From Bryum argenteum (lineage: Eukaryota > Streptophyta > Bryopsida > Bryales > Bryaceae), in the NCBI GenBank assembly GCA_037043015.1, contig CM073321.1:16675001-16739000 (forward strand): a DNA stretch of 64,000 nt, given 5' to 3'. The position numbers and the translations under genes are program-made. Numbering within the stretch: position 1 is the stretch's first letter; each line of letters begins with the position of its first letter. This document shows, one piece after another, positions 57,260-64,000 of the stretch. The notes beneath the pieces are model-generated. The model saw only the letters and a program-made list of their open reading frames with translations. It ran no database searches and was not told where the DNA came from.

Positions 57260-59700
57260 ACAAATACACATCAATCAAAATCAATAAAATATACTTTGTA
57301 AACTCTTCAATGTTGGGTATTTTATTGGAAACAATTGTGTATAATCCAAATACAACTTTTGTAATAAATACACTATGTAAATATTAAAATTGAAACAAAT
57401 GTCTATATATAATAATGTTCAATCATATTTTAAACTAAGTAATTGATTTTCAACATTTAATAGTGAGCAAGCATAAAATACCACAACCAAATATTAGACA
57501 TTGAACATTAGGGATATCATTTAATAATTTAAAAATAAGCATAAAAAATTGCATATTAGATATTAATCATTGAATATAAGATATTAATCATTGAATATAA
57601 GATATTAATCATTGAAAATTGAATATTACACTTTGTATAGATATTGTGGTTGTAAATAATTGGGTATAGTTTACATAAAGTTTATATTCTTTCATATTCA
57701 ATTTTTGTCAAAAGAATCAAAGAGTAACCCAAATACCAAATTCACTATTTTGTATTACATTGGTTAATGTATGATTTTCTTTCAAATGTAGAGTGTAAGA
57801 CAGAGCCCTTACGGTCCTACCGTTTTCTTGTTTTATCTAAAATCTAAACCATACTTAAATTACTTTTGCAAATTGATTGATGATTCATTTAATCTTATTA
57901 TCATGGTCTGGAAGATGTTACTTACTTCGTACTACTTATGGCATGTTGATGTTTAAAAACTAAAAAGAGAAAATGTGATGATGTTCATGTGTTTTCTAGT
58001 TTAAATTACGTATTTTTCTTCAATGCCCAAATTGCAAACTTTAGGAACAAGCCTAATGTCTTAATTCACTGTGAAGGGCATTTAGTATTTTGGGGGTGTA
58101 AGATCTTAGAGTCATTTGCCAAAAACACATAGCATTATAAGGGTCAAATAAGATCAAATAGAAAATCTTTACTTGAGGATAAGAAGACGCTTCCACAAAG
58201 ATTACTTTCATTCAATACAAATTTTATTGCCATATAAATCAAATGGAGTTAATATCATCAAATTGCATCTTAAAATAATATATCAGTGTATATTTGATCA
58301 TGAAGTAATATAAATTGCTATAATAAGATACTGAAGATACATCACTTTCTACATAAACGTGGAAATGACTCATCTTTATTCAGGAGTTATGAACATCTAC
58401 CAAGAACAATTAAATGAAAAATCTATATCTAAACATTGCCACTACGTAACTTGTTAAATGTTTAGGAGAGTCATATAGAAATATACTCTTCATACTCGCA
58501 CATATACTTGAAAGAAAAATATTAACACATACCTCTTTGTACCCATGTACTTCTCAATTTGGGTTGCATTTTATTTGAATTTGTATTGCAAGTTTTATGT
58601 TATATGTCTTTTTACTTCACATATTTATATATTTATATGATGCTAATAGCCTTTCAATATAGTACATGATTGGATATTCACTCTAAAGCTCAACCACTAA
58701 AGGCCCAATCAACAAGAGAATTATTAACTATTATGAGGATTTCAACTATAACACTTTAATCTAAGCATTAAGGTTTTTATATTGTCTTTGGGAGAAAGTT
58801 CACAAGAGTTAGAAAACTCAAATCTCTTAACACATTTATTTTTCCTTCAAATCCCCCCCCCCCTTAGCCTTTAGGGGTTAAATAAACAACAACCTATTTG
58901 GATTCAAATAAAATTTGCTTAGATACTTAGATTTGTAAATAGTTAGCAACTATAATATTTTTCATTATCATAAGTCAATGTGAATATATTGCAAATTCTA
59001 TCAAAGCATGACATTGTACCCGTAAAGAATTCCAAGTGATTTATGAATACTTAAGATTCATATGAAGAATAAGGGGTTATTCATAATAAGTTCTATTTTT
59101 CATGTGTCTCCAAGCTCATAAGATCTTTTGAGTAAAGAATTCTCTTCTATGAAAAGAAGATCGTTTCGACATTCCTCTAACAAAATCGTCATGAGGATTA
59201 ATGCCCTCATTTAGGTTGTGGGTACAATGTTAGGTACCTAAAAATAGAAATTTTTTAAATGCAGGCAAGAGGAGGAAGAAGAAGGGAGAAGTGGAGAGAA
59301 GAGGGAGTGTTGGTGAGTGAGAAAGGAAGAGAGGAGCGCAAGATGCCGACCAGCATGTCGACCGAATAGGATCTGCGATCATTTTACGGGCCCATTTTTA
59401 GCCCCATTTTGACATGGATCTCACAACTCAATCCATGGCAGCATCTAAAAATTTGCATACGAAATCTTCACCATGCATCCTAGAGAATCCAAAAATTGGA
59501 TTTTCCATATGTCTCTTTAATTGTTCTTAAACAGTATTTGCTCAAAACACTGTTTTTGACTATTTACTGGAGATTTTGACCCCCGTGACGTTTAGGGTGT
59601 CGTGAGTTACCAAACCAAGTAGGACCAAAAACAACCCAATTTACCTCTAAAACCTAGCAAAAAGGTCCATCAGGTGGGTGATCTACTGACCGGGTGTCAC
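57260..59700. other. AT-rich non-coding stretch
   Basis: About 2.4 kb without an ORF above 60 codons. Local AATATTAGATATTAATCATTGAATATAAG repeats occur near 57550-57620. No gene seen. Confidence 0.55.
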
Positions 59701-59770
59701 TAAGTAACCAATGGTGATTTAGTTTAACCTCCGTAAATCCTCGGAAGGATCTTTCCTGATATTTGGAAGA

Positions 59771-60660
59771 GTGCGGAATTGTCACTCTCTACCGATTGAT
59801 TTAGGTGATCGGAGTTTCACCGGTTTATTACTTAGTACTTTCTCTCTCTCTATCCAGAGTTCTTCCCTTACAACTACGGCTACCATCCGGTTTTACCTTC
59901 CGAACACTACGTCATTCCAGCAATTATCCGGTTCTCTCTCCTTCCCTAGTCCAATGATACTTGCGATCCGGACTGCATTGAATGGTATCCCGCCGTATAA
60001 TCCGCAAGATTTTGACTAACGTTACTTGGGACCATACTGGTATCTGGGTTTGCACACAAATCCTAATAAGGACTTCCCTCGACCGGATATCCCATTCGGA
60101 AGGTTAGTAATCAAGTCGGCTTTACTCGCCAACTCAACACCTCTGTCCAAACCGGATTGTAGCAACAAATCCCACGACCAGCAGACACGAACAGAACGCT
60201 TGGATTCTCCCACTCCGACCTCTTACTGACCACGCAACCACTCTAGCAATCCCAACCCGGGTACTAGAATAGGAACCACCAAATTTGCAAGGGACTTCCT
60301 GTCACTACAATCGGATCCAGACCGCACTTGCACAAAACAACTCAGAATCACACAACCAAAAGCAAGGACACGAGTTTTTGGATGCAAGCTAAACCTTTAC
60401 TTACAGGTGCAGAAAATACATAAAAGACCCCAAGCACTCCGCAGTGGCTTGGCTTAGTACTGAGCATCTTCGGATTTCCCGGAAACCCTTATCAGATCCG
60501 AAATTCCCGGAATACGAGATTTCCGAGGTGAATGGGCTAGCAAGCATCTACTATAGTTGCCTTTACCTAACTAATTCTACATTCTATCCTCTACCGGTTG
60601 GTCATTGGTCGGCTCGAGGGCGATGACGGTGGTGTCGTCTTCCTCAAGATGCCAACACGT
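59771..60660. other. Mixed-composition stretch, no supported gene
   Basis: Short open frames on both strands (59771-60019, 60026-60229, 60444-60626) have no domain. CCGGnnnnCCGG and ATTTCCGA words recur. It could be regulatory or LTR-like sequence 3' of the coiled-coil ORF, but I cannot show it. Confidence 0.3.
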
Positions 60661-60771
60661 GAGAAGTAGGTGATTCGTCCTCCGGGTATCGCTCCGCCTT
60701 GTGCAGAGCAGCTGCTTGGGTTCATGTGGGGGCGGTGGTGGCTTCTGGCGCTACTGAGTCCTCCTACTCTT

Positions 60772-62072
60772 TCATTTATTTTGGAGCGCCTTGAGTTTCA
60801 ATGGTGGGGGACCGGTGAGGGCCTCCTGTTCCGTCGGTTGAGGTGTGGGCTCCTCCGGTTCTACTCGTTCTTCAGCTACCTCCATTTCCTCCCCTCTGGA
60901 CACCACATGGAGGTCTGACTCTTCAGCTCGATCTGTGGTGGGCTCTGTCCCCCCTCTCTCTGGTATCGCATACGGGTCCTCATCCGGTTCCCGGGGTGAG
61001 TCCCCTCTCACTTCTGCCCCCAAGTGCGCTACATCCTCCTCTATGGGAACTCCTGGTGCCTCCACTTCTTCCGTGGCTTCGTTCATCCGGGGTGGCGTTA
61101 CCTCCTGCTCCTCCGGTCTTGCTTCCTTCATCTCTTCTGTTTCTTGGGCCACCGGGTCCTCCGAAGCAGGTGTCGGTTCCTCCCTACTTTCTAAAGGCAC
61201 CTGTTCTTCAATTGGTGCCCCAGTAAGTATAGGCACTTCCCTCTCCGGGGTAGCAGCCTCCTTCGAATCCGCATGAGGAAGAGCTCCTAGAAGCTTACCG
61301 GTCAATACCCCGAATTTCTTTAAGCATTGGTTGATCCCTACCGAGTGCCTCCGGAGTAGCTCTATCGATTGGGGCGACTCACTCATGTTGATCCGGGCGT
61401 CGTAGGAGGTCGCCTTGGTTTGGACCTCCGCCTCCGGATGCAGCACCCTCATGACTGCAAAACTGTCTGGTCGATGCCCTGTAATCTCCAGATTACTTCT
61501 TTTTGGTCTCGCACGATTTTCCTCAGTACCTCCACATCGTGCTGCTCCGTCGTCAAGGACCTTGGTTCACATTGGGCTCTCCTTGCGATCTTCTCCTCTT
61601 GTTGGGCCCTCCGTTCAAGTTCCGCCTTCTCGGCTTGCAGCCTTGCCACCTCGTTGTGCGACCCCTCCGCGAGCTCCAGATAGCGCTCCACGTTGGGTGT
61701 CCGGAAGATGCGTTCGAGCTGTTCCTGGGAAGAGAACAGTTGACGGTTGTCTTGCTCTACCTCCTCCATGGCGAGTCGGATGGGATTGAGAATACCCTCG
61801 CTGGGGATCCGGTAGTAAGGTCAAGGAAGAGCGGGAGTTGTAGTCCACGTCCCGGAAGTCATCATGCCCCGGTGAGATGACTCCATAGCAACTCCCGCTA
61901 CTGGTGTTGCGGGGGTTGGAGCATCCGCCTGCTCCGGTGAATGGGTTTGAGGAGGGGTAGCCTCCTCGGGAACGACATTCTCCTCGGCTTCGAGCGACCT
62001 CCTCTTCACCTGAGGCGGCGGCTGTCTTACCGGTTCGGACTCCACTACCAGAATCGGTTCCGGTTCCTGCAT
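60772..62072 (-). pseudogene. Coiled-coil, Glu/Pro-rich protein (gag-like?), broken
   Basis: Frame 62072-61449 starts MQEPEPILVVESEPV and is interrupted once by TGA (about 61821). It then runs through a strong coiled coil (LEGSHNEVARLQAEKAELERR-like heptads, about 100 residues). At 61449-61452 a TGA overlaps an ATG (TCATGAGG) and the frame shifts. The next part, MRVLHPEAEVQTKATSYDAR then MSESPQSIELLRRHSVGINQ and LKKFGVLTGKLLGALP, ends in an acidic Pro/Glu tail (stop at 60772). I do not recognise a domain. Similar coiled-coil ORFs occur as gag-like parts of plant retroelements, which is only a guess. A CACTA element abuts its 5' side. Confidence 0.5.
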
Positions 62073-62129
62073 TGGAATTGGATCCGTGCTTGGTGCCCGC
62101 TCTACCTCCGTACACTATAAGAAAACCCT

Positions 62130-62320
62130 GTTTTTTGTGATGTCTTGTGTAATGTCTAATGTATTTTGTGATGTCTTATTGTCTTAAAAGATGTCTTCGA
62201 AGACAGGAAGATGTCTGTACGTCTAACGGGCACATTTTGGATTGGAGGGGCATGAAGACATCACCAAACAAAAAGATGTTGGTGAAGACATGGATGTCTT
62301 TGAAGACATCCTGATAGACA
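62130..62320. repeat. CACTA subterminal GATGTCT repeats
   Basis: About ten GATGTCT or AGACATC heptamers in under 200 bases, including back-to-back GATGTCTTCGAAGACA and GATGTCTTTGAAGACATC, which form small palindromes. Confidence 0.85.
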
Positions 62321-63473
62321 TCAAACTGCCACGTTGGCAAGGGATTTTGGACCAGCAAGGTAAAAACGACCAAAATTTACCGTAGGATAGGGTAAAAAGC
62401 ATTTCTAATCTTAAAAGAGTAGCTGAATGGGCAGCGGTTTTCAAAAGTAGAAAAAAAACATCACACTTTTGTAATTTTTTTTTTTTTTTTTTTTAAATAT
62501 GTTAAATTATTATGTGACATGGCAATATTGAAAATACTAATTTCAGGCTATTCTCACTATTTTTTCATTGGTCTATTTTTTAATAATATTAAAATAAAAA
62601 ATCATATTCCAATAAAAAATATATTTTGTACATTTTTATTATATTAAAATAAACTGAAATATTAGAATTCTATAATTTTTTATGATTTAAAAATATTTAA
62701 TATTTAAAAAAAATATTATATAAAAAATATTATATCTGTAAAATAACAATGGTGGCGAAAAATAGAATTTCGAAGTAAAAGTAATTTCGTGGATATTTAA
62801 TCCTCAAAAAAAGTGTGGACATAGATTAAAAAAGTTATTTACAACGCTTTATCTACATGGCAACAAAATCTCCACGTCGGATTAGTTGACAAGTCATGCA
62901 ACATCTAGTCGGATGTCTAACACGATGTCAACTTACCATAACTACGGTCAAGCATGAATGTCCGCATAGACATCTATTGGGATGTCTATGAAGATGTTTT
63001 GCACGACATCCTCCTAGACGTCATTTACCAAAAAGCGGCAGTACTTAAGGGTCTCTTAAGAATAATGTCAACTTCTTCTCTTACTGCTTGTCCTCCATTG
63101 GCGCGGGTCTCTGATTAGGCTCTGTCTCTAATAACCCTTAATCCTCGAATACTTAAAAAAAATATAAAAAGAAAATAAAAACAATAAACAATATTTTTTG
63201 GCTTACTTCAAGAAGGAACTAAATATTATTGATTACTTATAGATTAGATTATTATAGTCCAATGGCAAGTTTATACATTACTCTATCATCAACTACCAAT
63301 ATTATACAAATTGAAGCAAATTTACAAGAGATATGAATTTATGAAAGTAGCTATTTAATATAGTTTAGGAGTCAATTCTAGAATAGAATTAGTATTAGGA
63401 AAGTTAGTTGGAAAGTTAGTTAGGGCAGAAATAAAAGGTAGTTAAGAGTTGAAAGGAGAGCCTATCACCATGG

Positions 63474-63490
63474 GAGACTATAAATAGTCT
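63474..63490 (+). promoter_or_regulatory. TATA-containing hairpin
   Basis: GAGACTATAAATAGTCTC is a perfect 18-base palindrome centred on TATAAATA. It is followed by CACACTTTTCTATCAATAAAG (poly(A)-like signal 30 bases later). This combination resembles an LTR promoter/terminator core, so a solo LTR may be nested in the CACTA element. Confidence 0.4.
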
Positions 63491-63542
63491 CATAATTGTG
63501 ATTCCACACTTTTCTATCAATAAAGATTATTTGATTTGTTCT

Positions 63543-63670
63543 GGAAGAAACTCTATGTCTTACAATACGTGCTTTGTTGTGGAAGAAACTCTATGTTTTA
63601 CAATACGTGCTTTGTTGTGGAAGAAACTCTATGTTTTACAATACGTGCTTTGTTGTGGAAAGAACTTTAA
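63543..63670 (+). repeat. 38-bp tandem repeat, three copies and a partial
   Basis: GGAAGAAACTCTATGTTTTA followed by CAATACGTGCTTTGTTGT, starting at 63543, 63581, 63619 and partially at 63657. Copies 2 and 3 are identical; copy 1 has one C for T. Confidence 0.92.
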
Positions 63671-64000
63671 AGCATCTGGTATTTGATTTGTTGTGGAAGA
63701 AAACAAAAAACCTTTTATGAATAACGTGTTGTAGTTGAAACTCTGAAGATGTCATCAGATGTCTTTGATAATATCTGCAGGGATGTCTAAGATGACGTTC
63801 ATGAAAATGTTTAACATGATGTCTATGAAGATGTCGAAGATGACATCTACGACATCATCCATAATCATCTACAGGGATGATTTTCATCGATTTCAGTGGA
63901 TGAACAGAGGCGGCTAGGGTTCGCTGCCGCCGCCATAGTTAGGTCATGAGACCTTTAAGTAGAACTAGAGGCCGCATAAAGCTCATTTGTGCCTTCATTT

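Larger units (their letters stand above)
62113..64000. mobile_element. CACTA (EnSpm) transposon, left portion, runs off the window
   Basis: CACTATAAGAAAA at 62113 is the classic CACTA terminus, preceded by GTA (likely 3-bp target duplication). Subterminal GATGTCT/AGACATC motifs in both orientations fill 62130-62320 and recur at 62890-63020 and 63745-63870, typical of transposase-binding sites of this superfamily. No transposase is seen in the present part, and the matching TTCTTATAGTG end is not in the window. Confidence 0.85.

Overview
This is repeat-dense nuclear DNA from a land plant. Plant-type telomeric heptamers (TTTAGGG) occur internally near 8.1 and 23.3 kb. There are spliceable GT-AG introns, a plant AIRP2-type RING ligase fragment, and plant-style hAT, CACTA, Gypsy and Copia elements. 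Several families here (a DUF7869-like protein and kinase-like genes reading 'VYIG(V/L)CD') recall proteins predicted from liverworts and mosses, but that is memory and I do not name a species. I see no intact host gene; nearly everything is transposable element, cargo or decayed coding sequence.

Layout. 0.3-6.7 kb: a hAT-type left terminus, a tandemly duplicated broken kinase-like gene (+), and a convergent unrecognised gene ('gene X', -), with GC-rich ggtcg-rich blocks outside both genes. 6.7-9.1 kb: AT-rich, no gene. 9.1-40.0 kb: a nest. A second gene X (+) and a broken hAT transposase (-) are interrupted by three insertions: a 406-bp foldback MITE (9871-10276), a 5.4-kb hAT element carrying a kinase-like gene (11661-17052, exact 8-bp target duplication), and a candidate 18-kb element (18290-36366). 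40.9-41.7 kb: Copia 3' fragment cut by another hAT-type end. 44.5-53.0 kb: decayed Gypsy element (-), split by a 2-kb relative of the kinase-carrying hAT (45870-47871). 53.1 kb: another hAT-type end. 54-56 kb: exon-like pieces, including an AIRP2 fragment. 56.4-57.0 kb: CAATACTT repeats. 60.8-62.1 kb: a coiled-coil ORF (-). From 62113 to the window end: the left part of a CACTA transposon.

The most interesting object is the 18-kb element. It has 24-bp terminal inverted repeats and a 4-bp flanking duplication. It carries two divergently transcribed genes: a DUF7869-like gene (-, 957 codons) and a gene of unknown function (+, three coding exons, 1,724 codons). An FCP1-like phosphatase relic lies behind the second. 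More than 30 copies of a 17-bp interrupted palindrome, ATCGTCG-NNN-CGACGAT, occur in the window and I found them only inside this element. They cluster in the predicted 5'-UTR introns of both genes, in both small introns of the (+) gene, and in frame in its last coding exon. Both genes are inactivated only by TAG and TGA codons, without indels, as expected from deamination of methylated CAG and CGA. I infer an element-specific DNA-binding or anti-silencing system, analogous in logic to VANDAL/VANC.
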